Shown one piece after another: positions 1-8,379 of a stretch of DNA of 64,000 bases. The DNA is taken from positions 310,001 to 374,000 of the forward strand of contig NZ_CP160403.1 of assembly GCF_040782645.1 (NCBI RefSeq), written 5' to 3'. Source of the stretch: Streptomyces sp. HUAS ZL42. Its GTDB lineage: Bacteria > Actinomycetota > Actinomycetes > Streptomycetales > Streptomycetaceae. The notes beneath the pieces were generated by a model that had not been told where the DNA came from, ran no database searches, and saw only the letters and a list, made by a program, of their open reading frames with translations. The first letter of the stretch is position 1, and the number at the start of each line of letters is the position of its first letter. The position numbers and the translations under genes are program-made.

Positions 1-849
1 GAAGCAGGCCAGCACGATCAGTACGACCCCGGAGACCATGGAGACGACCTCGTCGCCCTGACTGCGGCCGCTCATCGCGAACGCGGCCGCATACACGACG
101 GCCGCGGCCGGCTTGTACAGCACGAAGGCGAGCAGCCATCCCACGGACCTGCGGAACCAGACCCGGCCGCCGGCGGTGCCGCTGACCGCCGCCGCCAGGG
201 GCAGCGTGCCGGTGAGGATCACCAGCATGGCCATCCGTACGATCATCAGCGCGATCTGCGCCACGCTCCCGGCGATCACCAGCATGGCCATGATCAGGAC
301 GAGGAACGACGAGTCCGTGCCGCCCAGCGCCAGCATGGCCGAGGTGCGTTTGTCGAACTCGGCGACACAGCTCGCCACCGGCTCGCCGGTGGCGCTGATC
401 TGCTCGCAGCCGGTGGACCTGTCGATGATCCAGACGCTGAACTTGTCGCCCGCCACGGCCAGCAGATTGACCGTGGCGACCCCGGCCGAGGAGACCACCA
501 CCAGGTTGAGCAGCCCCTGGAGCGCCTGGCGGGCGGGCTCGCCGCGGCGCTGCCAGGCGATGTGCCCGGCCGCGACGACCAGGCAGAGTACGGCGGCGAA
601 GGACGTGAACCAGAGCGTGGATCCGCGCAGGAACGCCACCGGGCCACCGGTGTCGTCCAGGTCGGGGGCGCCCAGGTTCATCCAGGCGCTGCCGAGTGCC
701 TTGACGGTGGTGCTCGCCGCCTGTGCGGCGCTCTCGGCGATGTCGTCGAACGCACTGCCGCCAAGGTCCTTCGGGGCCGTGCCCGCCCCGTCCCCCACGC
801 AGTAGCCGCCGATCGTCGGGGCCACCCAGCCGAAGTCGCAACCCGCCAT
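1..849 (-). CDS. VirB6/TrbL-like polytopic membrane protein, module A copy (3' end outside window)
   Basis: The reading frame stays open from an ATG at 849 to the window edge, giving 283 residues of an incomplete protein. It has hydrophobic segments around residues 75-95, 110-125, 190-210 and 225-260, and a conserved stretch around GTLPLAAAVSG followed by WFRRSVGWLLAFVLYKP. The same stretch (GTLPMAAAASI, then IGWMIAWLLYKP) occurs in the protein at 10453-11625, so the two are paralogues. VirB6-like proteins form the inner-membrane channel of type IV secretion systems; that role here is inferred from topology and neighbours. The start overlaps the upstream stop (TGATG), showing translational coupling with the single-pass membrane protein at 849-1610. 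Confidence 0.75.
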   Translation of the reverse strand, partial: MAGCDFGWVAPTIGGYCVGDGAGTAPKDLGGSAFDDIAESAAQAASTTVKALGSAWMNLGAPDLDDTGGPVAFLRGSTLWFTSFAAVLCLVVAAGHIAWQRRGEPARQALQGLLNLVVVSSAGVATVNLLAVAGDKFSVWIIDRSTGCEQISATGEPVASCVAEFDKRTSAMLALGGTDSSFLVLIMAMLVIAGSVAQIALMIVRMAMLVILTGTLPLAAAVSGTAGGRVWFRRSVGWLLAFVLYKPAAAVVYAAAFAMSGRSQGDEVVSMVSGVVLIVLACF

Positions 850-1610
850 CACACTCCTCCCCACTCGGCGTATCCGGCGAGGGAGTCGACCGGGGTGGGG
901 GCGGGCGGGTCGGCCGGGTACTCCAGCCTCCAGTCGCCGTCCCGCCACAGCACGGTGGTGGTGGCGGCCTGCATACGGCCGTCCGGGAACCGCCACACGG
1001 TCTGGATCACCGCCGTCGTGTCGTTGTAGGTGACGAATCTGAACCCGGCGATCTGCCCGTGCGCGGCGCCGCCCCCCTCGTCCGGGGGTGCCGTCCGTTC
1101 CGCCTCGGTCCGGTCGGCGATGTAGGTGTCGCGGCCCTCGCCGACGGTCTGGGTGCGGGTCACCTTCCGCCAGTCGTCGGCGGCCAGGTAACGCACGCTG
1201 ATCTGGCTGGTGGCCAGCAGGGCGCCGACGGGGGTGTGCGCGTAGCAGCGCGCCGCGTCCTCGTCGGCCAGGGCAGGGCCGGCCGCCTTCGAGGAGGGGA
1301 GGGCGACGGCTTCGTACAGGGTCCAGGTCACGCCCGCGGGCGCGGAGGTGGGCACGTCCTGCCGTTCGTCGGCGAGTTCGGGGCACTCGGCGTCGTCGGC
1401 GGCGGGCGGGGACCGCGGCGGGTCGGCGGTGCGGGTGCCGGGTGACGGAGCCGTGGTCGAGCCGTCCTTGCCCGAGGTGTCCGAACCGACGGCGATCGCC
1501 GCTCCGATGACGGCGACGAAGCCGATGAACGCGGCGGCGAGGACGAAGCCGGTACGCAGCCACGGACTGCGCGGCTCGTCGGGCGTCGCGCGGTCGCCGG
1601 GCTCTGCCAT
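849..1610 (-). CDS. Single-pass membrane protein, VirB8/TcpC-like by layout, module A copy
   Basis: This 253-residue protein has one N-terminal membrane helix (about 20-42), a proline/threonine-rich linker, and a soluble extracytoplasmic C-terminal domain. The end of that domain (WRDGDWRLEYP, then YAEWGGV) aligns with WREGDWKVALR and VMWGG in the protein at 9663-10451, so the two are diverged paralogues. The topology, with a conserved W-x-x-GDW strand, resembles NTF2-like domains of VirB8/TcpC type IV secretion subunits; this is inference from shape and context. The ATG at 1610 has a strong GGGGGAGG ribosome binding site. The stop overlaps the start of the VirB6-like gene. Confidence 0.7.
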   Translation of the reverse strand: MAEPGDRATPDEPRSPWLRTGFVLAAAFIGFVAVIGAAIAVGSDTSGKDGSTTAPSPGTRTADPPRSPPAADDAECPELADERQDVPTSAPAGVTWTLYEAVALPSSKAAGPALADEDAARCYAHTPVGALLATSQISVRYLAADDWRKVTRTQTVGEGRDTYIADRTEAERTAPPDEGGGAAHGQIAGFRFVTYNDTTAVIQTVWRFPDGRMQAATTTVLWRDGDWRLEYPADPPAPTPVDSLAGYAEWGGV

Positions 1611-1679
1611 GTTCCTCCCCCATCCTCGTGGGTTGTCAGGAGACGAGACGTCTGACGAGACGTCCTGTGAATCTCGGGA

Positions 1680-2009
1680 CTAGACGAGCGCCCCGACGAT
1701 CCCGGACGCGGAGCCGACGAGCAGGCACGCCCCCAGGACGAAGCCGAGGCCTCGGGCGTGCTCGCGGCCACCGCCCCGGGAGTGGTCGATCGCCATCCTG
1801 GCGGCGACGCCGAAGATGCCCGCGACACACAGGGCGGTGACGCTCCAGGCCACCCACTTCAGCACCGTCAGCAGCCCCTCCGCGCCGGGCGGCGCCTCTC
1901 CCCCGCCGACGTCCGGCACGCCCGAGGGCCCGGCGGACGCCCCGGCGAGGTCGGTGAGAGGGGTTATGTGAGGTGAGGCGTCCAGAGCGGCCGCCATCAG
2001 GCTGGACAA
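1680..2009 (-). CDS. Small two-helix membrane protein (pilin-like position), module A copy
   Basis: This protein of about 109 residues has two predicted membrane helices near its C-terminus, separated by a short basic segment (AIDHSRGGGREHARGLG). The same plan (helix, charged loop with R-GEG or R-G-E, helix ending at a small-residue C-terminus) appears in both small proteins at 8982-9275 and 9332-9634. The TTG at 2009 is chosen because GGGAGGAA lies 7 bases upstream; an ATG at 1997 is the alternative. Small two-helix proteins at this position in type IV secretion loci are usually VirB2/TrbC-like pilin subunits. That assignment is inferred. Confidence 0.62.
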   Translation of the reverse strand: MSSLMAAALDASPHITPLTDLAGASAGPSGVPDVGGGEAPPGAEGLLTVLKWVAWSVTALCVAGIFGVAARMAIDHSRGGGREHARGLGFVLGACLLVGSASGIVGALV

Positions 2010-2038
2010 GGGGGTTCCTCCCTGTTGTGGGGACGGGC

Positions 2039-2644
2039 CTATACGGGCCGGGTGAGTCGGGTCAGGTCGCGGGCCATCGGCGCGCATTCCTTGGGCAGGT
2101 GGGCCATGGGCGACTCACCGAGCCGCCAGGGCTCCACCCACGGGATCTCCCACAGCCGGGGCACCGCGCCGGAGACCAGCCGCACGAGGTTCTGCAGGAC
2201 CTTGGGGCGTCGGCCGGGGGCATCGGCGACGACGACCAGGCCGAGCAGATCGATGCCCGTGACCATGCCCGAGGCCCATTGCTGCGCCGCGTTCTGCGCA
2301 GCCCTGATGCCGTTCGCGCTGGTCCGAGCGACGAGCACGACCGACTGGGAGCCACCGGACACCGGCCAGGCACGGCCCGCGTCCCGGCCACCCGGCACAG
2401 CCCGCTCCAGGGTGCTGACCCCCGCGCCGCCGTGCACCCCCAGCCACCACCAGGCCTGGCCGGCACCCGTCCGAGGCCTGGTGACGGGCAGCGCGCGCTC
2501 GGGCCGCGGCACCCCGGCACCCTGGGGTGCCGCCGGGCCCGTGAGCTCCGCCTCCTGAACCGATCGCCCGGGTTTCCCGTTGAGGCCCCCCGAAGGGCGC
2601 GGCTGCGGCAACCAGGGATTGACATCCGACACATCCCCCGCCAC
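2039..2644 (-). CDS. Degenerate P-loop (MinD-like) protein, module A copy
   Basis: This 201-residue soluble protein starts at GTG 2644 behind GAAGGAG. Residues around 75-90 carry HGGAGVSTLERAV, which looks like a deviant Walker A of the ParA/MinD type in which the catalytic lysine is replaced. It is paralogous to 8380-8985 (shared blocks VVVADAPGR and PWRLGE / AWRLGE). From memory such proteins are labelled DUF6668 in Streptomyces annotations; that label should be checked. It heads the minus-strand module, as its paralogue heads the plus-strand one. Likely a cytoplasmic accessory factor of the secretion system, with nucleotide binding doubtful. Confidence 0.65.
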   Translation of the reverse strand: MAGDVSDVNPWLPQPRPSGGLNGKPGRSVQEAELTGPAAPQGAGVPRPERALPVTRPRTGAGQAWWWLGVHGGAGVSTLERAVPGGRDAGRAWPVSGGSQSVVLVARTSANGIRAAQNAAQQWASGMVTGIDLLGLVVVADAPGRRPKVLQNLVRLVSGAVPRLWEIPWVEPWRLGESPMAHLPKECAPMARDLTRLTRPV

Positions 2645-2802
2645 GGCATCTCCTTCAACTGCTGACGCAACAGCCCAAACTTATACAGAAGTTGCGAACT
2701 GGGCGCAAGTGATGATTTTTCAGAAACAAGGCACACAGGGCGAGTTGCGCCCTTCCTGAGCGCACGGGTCTCCGAAACGCATGGGTTCTTGGGGGGTTGG
2801 AC
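2645..2802. promoter_or_regulatory. Divergent intergenic control region
   Basis: About 158 bases separate the minus-strand module A from the plus-strand wall-hydrolase gene. The stretch around 2675-2745 is clearly more AT-rich than its surroundings, which is typical of promoters in this GC-rich genome. No specific promoter boxes could be assigned with confidence. Confidence 0.4.
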
Positions 2803-3852
2803 ATGAGCGGCCAGGCCACACAGGCGAGATCTGCGGTGCTGGTGACGGGCTGCGCCGTCCTCGGGCTGCTCGGCTCCATGGTCTGCCTGTCGGTGCTGGG
2901 AGCCGCGGAGCAGGAACAGGATGCCGCCCCCGTAGGGTTCGCCACCACGTTCGACTCCGGGCGCGTCCCGACCGAGTTCGTGCCGTGGATCGAGCGCGCC
3001 GCCCGGCAGTGCGCGGAGGTCAGCGCCCCGCTGCTGGCCGCCCAGATCGAGGCGGAGTCCGGCTGGAACCCCTCCGCGGTGAGCCCGGCCGACGCGCGGG
3101 GCCTGAGCCAGTTCGTCCCCGGCACCTGGGCGACGTGGGGCGTGGACGCGGCCGGCAAGGACGGCAGCCCCCGACCGGACGGCGTGGCCGACCCGTTCAC
3201 CCCGGGCGACGCCATCATGACCCAGGCGCGCTACGACTGCTGGCTCGCGGACAAAGTCAAGAAGACGAACGTCGCTGGCGATCCCACACGGCTGATGCTC
3301 GCCGCCTACAACGCGGGGCCCGGCGCGGTCGAGCAGTTCGGCGGCGTTCCTCCCTACCCGGAGACCCAGGCCTACGTCGCCGCGATCATCGAGTCGATGG
3401 CCGACTACACGGACGGCGAACCGGCCGAGACCGGCGGCGCGTTCGGTGAACGGGTGGTGGCGGCCGCCAGGAAATGGCTCGGCACCCCTTACTCGTGGGG
3501 CGGCGGCGGGCCGGAGGGCCCCGGGCGCGGGTACGCGCAGGGCGCGAACACGGTCGGGTTCGACTGCTCCAGCCTCGTCCAGTACGCGGTCTACCAGGCC
3601 AGCGGCGGCGAGGTCCTCGCGCCGCGGGTCTCCCAACTCCAGGTCACTGCGGGCAAGGCGGTGCCCCGCGACAAGATGCGGCCCGGTGACGTGATCGGGT
3701 TCAACCTGCACGGCAGCTACGACCACATCGGCATCTACATCGGCCACGGGCAGTTCATCCACGCCCCCAAGACCGGCGACGTGGTCAAGATCAGCAGCCT
3801 CGACGAGCCCTACTACACCAGCAGGCCCCAGAAGGTGAGGCGCTTCGGATGA
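2803..3852 (+). CDS. Bifunctional lytic transglycosylase / NlpC-P60 endopeptidase
   Basis: This 349-residue protein has an N-terminal membrane helix (about 10-35). Residues 55-210 form an SLT-type lytic transglycosylase domain (catalytic Glu near 84 in the ESGWNP motif, plus GLSQF and AAYNAGPG). Residues 215-349 form an NlpC/P60 peptidase, with Cys near 255 in GFDCSS and His near 308 in YDHIGIYIG. The first domain cuts glycan strands and the second cuts peptide stems, opening the cell wall, as VirB1-like or CwlT-like proteins do for conjugation machines. The ATG at 2803 follows GGGGGG; a TTG at 2797 is possible. The stop overlaps the next start by 4 bp. Confidence 0.88.
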   Translation: MSGQATQARSAVLVTGCAVLGLLGSMVCLSVLGAAEQEQDAAPVGFATTFDSGRVPTEFVPWIERAARQCAEVSAPLLAAQIEAESGWNPSAVSPADARGLSQFVPGTWATWGVDAAGKDGSPRPDGVADPFTPGDAIMTQARYDCWLADKVKKTNVAGDPTRLMLAAYNAGPGAVEQFGGVPPYPETQAYVAAIIESMADYTDGEPAETGGAFGERVVAAARKWLGTPYSWGGGGPEGPGRGYAQGANTVGFDCSSLVQYAVYQASGGEVLAPRVSQLQVTAGKAVPRDKMRPGDVIGFNLHGSYDHIGIYIGHGQFIHAPKTGDVVKISSLDEPYYTSRPQKVRRFG

Positions 3853-4511
3853 CGCTCTCCCGTGCGCGAGGTACACGCGACACCACCGCGGTGGCCGCGG
3901 CGATGCTCGCACTCGTCCTCGCCGTGGGCGGCTGCGGCAGCGGCGGCAAGCAGCGTGACGCGGCTACGACGCCGTCGACTCCCACCGCGACCGGCACCGG
4001 CCCGTATCCGACCCCGTCCGGCCCCCGCGAGGCCTCGCCTCTGCCGACGGGCTCCAAAGGCACCCCCCGGGGAGGCACCACCCGGCCCCGCGACGTCGAC
4101 CAGGAGGACGCCGACGCAGTCGGCCGGAGCACGCTCACGGTGATGTGGACGTTCGACACCGCCATCGACAGCGGCCCCTACGACGCCAGTGTGCGCGCCG
4201 CGGATGCGGGCTGGCTGACCCCGGCGTACGCGAAGCGGCTGCGTACGCACCAGTCCCGCTCCGTCCCCGGCACGCAGTGGCGGGAATGGGCCGGTCACCA
4301 CGCCTCCACCGTCGTCACGCTGGAGAAAGCCGAGGACGCCGCGATACCCCCCGACACCGGCACCCAGGCCTGGCGGCAGTGGGCGGTCACCGCCTCCCCG
4401 CACGGCCGCGACCGGTGGACGGGCGAGCCCACCACCGTCGTCGCGTATGTGCAGCTCATCCGCGCGGCTGCCGGCCAGGCCTGGCGGGTCGCCGACGTCA
4501 CCGTCCGATAG
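3849..4511 (+). CDS. Lipoprotein of the secretion-like cluster, function unknown
   Basis: This 220-residue protein has a signal peptide ending in a lipobox (LAVGGCGS, Cys near 35). A low-complexity Thr/Pro linker follows to about residue 85, then a globular domain (about 85-220) rich in Trp. The domain starts with a helix (VMWTFDTAI) and contains the pattern PGTQWREWAGH, plausible for an NTF2-like fold; this is a guess from pattern only. It is translationally coupled to the wall hydrolase (ATGA overlap), so the two probably act together outside the membrane during assembly of the secretion channel. Confidence 0.7.
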   Translation: MTLSRARGTRDTTAVAAAMLALVLAVGGCGSGGKQRDAATTPSTPTATGTGPYPTPSGPREASPLPTGSKGTPRGGTTRPRDVDQEDADAVGRSTLTVMWTFDTAIDSGPYDASVRAADAGWLTPAYAKRLRTHQSRSVPGTQWREWAGHHASTVVTLEKAEDAAIPPDTGTQAWRQWAVTASPHGRDRWTGEPTTVVAYVQLIRAAAGQAWRVADVTVR

Positions 4512-4546
4512 CCCGGACCTCCCCGTCCGACAGCCAGGAGAAGTTC

Positions 4547-5494
4547 ATGCCGACGACGCACGAGTCCACCGAAGTGCCCGCCTGGCCGGTCTACGCCCTC
4601 GCCGTGCACGACGACGGCCGGGTCGAGGCCTCCGGCCCTCTGGTCCCCATGACCAGGCACCCCAGCCGTACCTCGGCCATCGGCACGGTGGCCGCCGCGG
4701 CCGCCAGGCTCGGCCGTCCGGTGCGGGCCAGGGCTACCGAGCCGGACGGCACCGTATGGCACCTGGCCATATCGCCCGACGGCGCGGTGAGTGAACTCCC
4801 CGGCGGCGGACAGCGTGCGAGGGCGCCGAAGCGAGGCGACGGCAGGCCTCCGGCTCACCCGGCGAGGGCGGCCACCGCCCCGGCGAGAGCACCCGGGGCC
4901 GAACCGGACCCGCGCACGGGGCCCGACGCGTACGCCGAGTCGCTGGCCCTGGTCACCGAACACCTTCAGGCCGGCCGTGTCGACCGGGCCGCGGAGCTCG
5001 CCGCGCTGCTCGACGATCAGGCCGCCGACACTCTCGGCGTCTCCCACCCCGACGCCCTGGGCATCCGCGAGATCCGGGCCCGCGTCGCCGTCCTGGCCGG
5101 GGACGTCGTCGGCGGCGTGCGGCTGTTCCGCGACGTCGCCGAGCGCTGGCACTACCGGGGGGACAGCGAGCGGGCCGAGGCCGCCGCGGCTCGCGCCGAG
5201 ACGGTCTGGCTGCAGATCACCGATCTGGACACGGCGCTGTCGGCCGGGATCGGCGTGGTCCGCCTGCGCAACCAGATCCCGGGTGAGGACGGCAGCGCGC
5301 TCACCGCCGTCCTGGAACACCAGGCATGGCTGGCAGCAGCCCGCGCGGCAGACCGCGAGCCGCTGCCGCGCGCGCACCCCGCGAAACCGCTGCCACGAGC
5401 GCTTCCCGCGGCGGACCGGTCCACCAAGGCGCGGGGACGGCGCCCTATGCCGTCCTGGGAGCGCCCCGCGCAGGACACCAGTGCGGCGAGATGA
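4547..5494 (+). CDS. Cytoplasmic helical-repeat protein of the secretion-like cluster
   Basis: This 315-residue soluble protein starts at ATG 4547 behind AGGAG; upstream in-frame extensions lack a ribosome binding site. The N-terminal 75 residues look like a beta-rich domain, followed by a Pro/Ala-rich linker. Residues about 125-240 form Ala/Leu-rich helical hairpins of TPR-like character (LAALLDDQAADTLGVSHPDAL). The minus-strand protein at 6324-7349 has the same layout, and its helical part (FGPEHPHTLEAHALEAFVA) aligns with this one. Streptomyces TPR proteins often have the related pattern LGxxHPxTL. Probably an adaptor or regulator; no catalytic motif is seen. Confidence 0.65.
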   Translation: MPTTHESTEVPAWPVYALAVHDDGRVEASGPLVPMTRHPSRTSAIGTVAAAAARLGRPVRARATEPDGTVWHLAISPDGAVSELPGGGQRARAPKRGDGRPPAHPARAATAPARAPGAEPDPRTGPDAYAESLALVTEHLQAGRVDRAAELAALLDDQAADTLGVSHPDALGIREIRARVAVLAGDVVGGVRLFRDVAERWHYRGDSERAEAAAARAETVWLQITDLDTALSAGIGVVRLRNQIPGEDGSALTAVLEHQAWLAAARAADREPLPRAHPAKPLPRALPAADRSTKARGRRPMPSWERPAQDTSAAR

Positions 5495-5506
5495 GTCCGC
5501 AGCGCC

Positions 5507-6094
5507 TCACGCCGCGGGCGTGCACCACCACGCGGGCTTCGCGCCGACCTCCTCGTCGGGAGTCGCGACGACGCCCAGGGCCATGCGCAGGGCCCGTACG
5601 GCGTGGTACAGGCGCGATTTGACGGTGCCCGGCGGGATACCGAGCACCAGGGCTGCCTCGCGCGTCGACCTGCCGCAGTAGTAGGTCTCGTACACCACCT
5701 CGCGGTGCTTGGGCGACAGCGCGCTGAACGCGTCCCTGAGGATCATCGAGGAAAGCAGCTGGTCGACGTCGTCGCGCTGCGCCAGCAGTTCGTCCAGCCA
5801 GGCGGTGCCGTCGACCTCCTGGGGACGCGCCATGCGCAGCCGGTACTCGTCGACGACGAGATTGCGGGCCACCCGGAACAGCCACGGCCGCTGGGGCTCG
5901 CCGCTTTCCAGGTCCTGAGTGCGCCAGCAGCGCAGCAGCGTCTCCTGCACCACGTCCTCCGCTCTGTGCCGGTCGCCCCCCAGTAACCGCATCACATACT
6001 TGTACAGATCCCCGGCTTGCTCGTCGAACAACGTGCGCATCGCTCGTTCCCGAGCGGTGACCGCTCCCGTGGAACCCATCACGGTCCAGCTCAA
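5507..6094 (-). CDS. ECF-type RNA polymerase sigma factor
   Basis: This 195-residue sigma-70 family protein has region 2 at about 20-90 (FDEQAGDLYKYVMRLLGGDRHRAEDVVQETL, shown in part; W-R-T-Q and RPWLFRVARNLVVDEYR follow). Region 4 lies at about 120-175 (LSPKHREVV, then the helix-turn-helix STREAALVLGIPPGTVKSRL). There is no region 3, as in ECF sigmas. TTG 6094 is preferred because GAGGGAG lies 7 bases upstream; ATG 6079 is the alternative. No obvious anti-sigma gene is adjacent. Its central place between the two halves of the secretion-like cluster suggests that it controls them. Confidence 0.88.
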   Translation of the reverse strand: MSWTVMGSTGAVTARERAMRTLFDEQAGDLYKYVMRLLGGDRHRAEDVVQETLLRCWRTQDLESGEPQRPWLFRVARNLVVDEYRLRMARPQEVDGTAWLDELLAQRDDVDQLLSSMILRDAFSALSPKHREVVYETYYCGRSTREAALVLGIPPGTVKSRLYHAVRALRMALGVVATPDEEVGAKPAWWCTPAA

Positions 6095-6114
6095 GGTCGC
6101 ACTCCCTCGTCTGT

Positions 6115-6132
6115 GACCTCCTGACGGAGGTC
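6115..6132. promoter_or_regulatory. Perfect palindrome upstream of sigma factor gene
   Basis: GACCTCC-TGAC-GGAGGTC forms a 7-bp perfect inverted repeat with a 4-base centre, ending 21 bases upstream of the TTG start of the ECF sigma gene. On the minus-strand transcript it would form a hairpin just 5' of the ribosome binding site, or it could be an operator in DNA. The function is inferred only from position. Confidence 0.4.
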
Positions 6133-6323
6133 AGGTTTCGAGGCCTTGGTCAGCGGCCTCGATTCGCGGGGAGTCTTGCGAGCGGAGTTCCACGTCGTGT
6201 TGACGAGCGATTGACGGCGCGAGGGGCGGATGGCATCGGAATTCGGGCCGCACAGGGTGGCGGCGGGGCCGCACAAGCCGTGCCGACGCGCCGCCACTGC
6301 CCGGTTGAGCTGCGCTGTCTCTC

Positions 6324-7349
6324 TCAGGCAGCTCCGGTGACGTGGGTGGCCGACGCGGCGGTCAGGGCGTGCATACGGCGATTGACGAGGTGCGGCAATG
6401 CGGCGTCCGTCACTGTCGGCCCGTCCTGTTCCGCGCGCACGGGCCACACCGCGAGCAGCGCGGCAAGCAGTGCCCGGCCGTGGTCGACGGCAAACGGCAC
6501 GTCGTCGATGAGCAGCCATGCCGCGACCGCGCGGATCAGCTCCTCACGGGCTCGGAAGTCGCCCTGCCGGTGGCGGATCCGGGCGAGTTCGAGGCAGGTG
6601 GCCGTGGCGAGGCGGTGGTTTTCGCCCCGGTGGGCGACGAACGCCTCCAGGGCGTGGGCCTCAAGCGTGTGGGGGTGCTCGGGGCCGAAGGCGCGTGCGG
6701 TGTGCTCCCGCAGCCGGAAGGCGAGTGCCGCCGCCCGTTCCAGCGCGCCGGTGTCCAGGGACTGGCGCACGAGCCCGACGAGTTCGGCGAGCTCGGCCGG
6801 GACCGCCTCCGGAACCTGCGCGTCCACGGCGACGGGTCGTGTCCCGGCGGGGTGCGCGGGCTCGGCCGGAGCTGGACCGGTGGGCGAAGAACGTTCGGCT
6901 CCGGCGGCGGACGGCGCGCCGCCCACGGACAGCGGCTCGCCGGCGTGTGACGGCCCCGCCGCAAACGCCGGCCGGGCGGCAGGCGGTGGCCCTGCCGGTG
7001 TCGGTCCGGCGGCGGGACGGGGCTCCGCCTCGGGCATCGCGTCGTGCTGCTCGTGGAGGAGGATCCGGCTCGAACCGTCGGGGGCGACCTCGACTCGGGT
7101 GGCGTAGCCCTCCTGTCGGTCGAGGATCGCCGCCTCTACGGGATCGCCCAGAGCCCGGGCCTGACGGTGCATCGCATCGAGCACGGCGACGTGGACCGGT
7201 TCGCCGTCCGGTACGGGGAAGGGTGCGCCGTTGACCAGCACACTGCCGTCAGGGCGGATCAGAACCTCCACCGCCGTCGAGGAGGACGGTGGCTGCGCTG
7301 CCGTGCCGTGGTGTGCGTCCTGGTCCTGTCGGGTGCGTTTGCCCAACAT
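6324..7349 (-). CDS. Cytoplasmic helical-repeat protein, paralogue of the 4547-5494 gene
   Basis: This 341-residue protein starts at ATG 7349 behind AAGGAG; a longer in-frame start upstream would overlap the neighbouring gene and has no signal. Residues 30-100 form a small domain (VEVLIRPDGSVLVNG), 100-190 are a Pro/Ala linker, and 190-320 are helical hairpins with FGPEHPHTLEAH. Both architecture and sequence match the plus-strand protein at 4547-5494. It follows the lytic transglycosylase gene by 23 bp and is probably co-transcribed with it. The role is inferred as a cytoplasmic accessory of the secretion system. Confidence 0.65.
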   Translation of the reverse strand: MLGKRTRQDQDAHHGTAAQPPSSSTAVEVLIRPDGSVLVNGAPFPVPDGEPVHVAVLDAMHRQARALGDPVEAAILDRQEGYATRVEVAPDGSSRILLHEQHDAMPEAEPRPAAGPTPAGPPPAARPAFAAGPSHAGEPLSVGGAPSAAGAERSSPTGPAPAEPAHPAGTRPVAVDAQVPEAVPAELAELVGLVRQSLDTGALERAAALAFRLREHTARAFGPEHPHTLEAHALEAFVAHRGENHRLATATCLELARIRHRQGDFRAREELIRAVAAWLLIDDVPFAVDHGRALLAALLAVWPVRAEQDGPTVTDAALPHLVNRRMHALTAASATHVTGAA

Positions 7350-7372
7350 GTGCTGGCTCCTTGCTGTGCTGG

Positions 7373-8179
7373 TCACGACGAGGGCGTGGGCCGCGGGCTG
7401 AGGGAGGGGTACGGCGACTCGTACGGCATGTCGACGGAGTTGGAGTACAGGGCGAAGCCCGACCTGACGCCGATGATGTAGCTCTGCGCCCGGTCGTTGT
7501 CCGGTACGCCCTTCGCCTGCTTGACCGCGTCCAGGCCGCTGTCGTACGCCGCCAGGGTCAGGTTCAGGGGATCCCCCTTGACCTCGTTGTTGGCGATCAG
7601 TGTGTCGATCTCCTTGGCCAGTGAGCACATGTACTTGGACTGCGCCTTGATCGAGTCCGCGGCGTCCAGGCCAGAGGTCTTGTCATTGTCGTCCGCGTCC
7701 TCGCCGAACTCCTTGAACTTGTCCGGGGGCACTTGGGAGATGCCCTCTGCCCCGTCGGGGCCGACCAGCTTCTCGTTCCACCCCGACTCCAGCTGGATCT
7801 GCGCGGCGATGACGATGGCGCCGATCTGCGTGCACTCGTTCCCGGCTTCCTCGACGAGCGTGACGTACTGGGAGGGGATGGTGGCGGAGTTCAGCTGGCC
7901 CTTCCCGTCGCTCTCGTATGCGGCAATGACCTGGTCGTTGTCCAGCCCCCCTCCGTCGCTGTCGTCGCCGCAGGGCAAGAGGTTGATCTTGCAGAGAAGC
8001 ATGAGCGGCCAGAACACAAACCCCAGAAGGCACGCGACCAGCGTCCCGATGGCGATGACGATGAGGAGGACGAAGGCGAGGCACCCCAGGATCGGCGCGC
8101 TGGCGAGGCCGGCGAAGAGCACGGTGTTCCTGGTCTTGTCCTTCTGGGCCTGCTCATCCTCACCGGCAGCTGCGCTCAC
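7373..8179 (-). CDS. Membrane-anchored lytic transglycosylase (SLT domain)
   Basis: This 268-residue protein has one long hydrophobic segment (about 22-65, possibly two helices). An extracytoplasmic SLT-like domain follows at 105-255, with Glu in LESGWNEK and the blocks GISQVPPDKF and LAAYDSGLDAV. It parallels the first half of the SLT-NlpC protein at 2803-3852 but lacks the peptidase domain. VirB1-type enzymes of this kind open the peptidoglycan for secretion machinery. It is the first gene of a minus-strand pair with the helical-repeat gene and is divergent from the plus-strand secretion operon. Confidence 0.78.
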   Translation of the reverse strand: MSAAAGEDEQAQKDKTRNTVLFAGLASAPILGCLAFVLLIVIAIGTLVACLLGFVFWPLMLLCKINLLPCGDDSDGGGLDNDQVIAAYESDGKGQLNSATIPSQYVTLVEEAGNECTQIGAIVIAAQIQLESGWNEKLVGPDGAEGISQVPPDKFKEFGEDADDNDKTSGLDAADSIKAQSKYMCSLAKEIDTLIANNEVKGDPLNLTLAAYDSGLDAVKQAKGVPDNDRAQSYIIGVRSGFALYSNSVDMPYESPYPSLSPRPTPSS

Positions 8180-8379
8180 GACCCGTCACACCCCTTGCGT
8201 TCGCCTGCACGACCTGGGTCCCCGACGGCCTTGAACCAGGTCACCCGATTTCCCGTAGTGGCTGCCCGACGGATCACCGCGAGCACCGCATGCCGCAACG
8301 GACACGGCGGTCCATCAGTTCAATCCGGGATCCGTCGCAGTACGCGAACGAGGGGAAACGAGGGAAGGGGTGGACGCGC
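8180..8379. promoter_or_regulatory. Divergent promoter region of the main secretion operon
   Basis: These 200 bases separate the minus-strand transglycosylase gene from the plus-strand operon that starts at 8380. They must hold promoters for both. No confident -35/-10 pair or palindrome was found by eye. Confidence 0.35.

Noticed and set aside
2062..3912. 616-residue minus-strand open frame
   Set aside because: It lies antisense to the P-loop gene boundary and the SLT-NlpC gene, has no domains, and arises from the high GC content of the third codon position.
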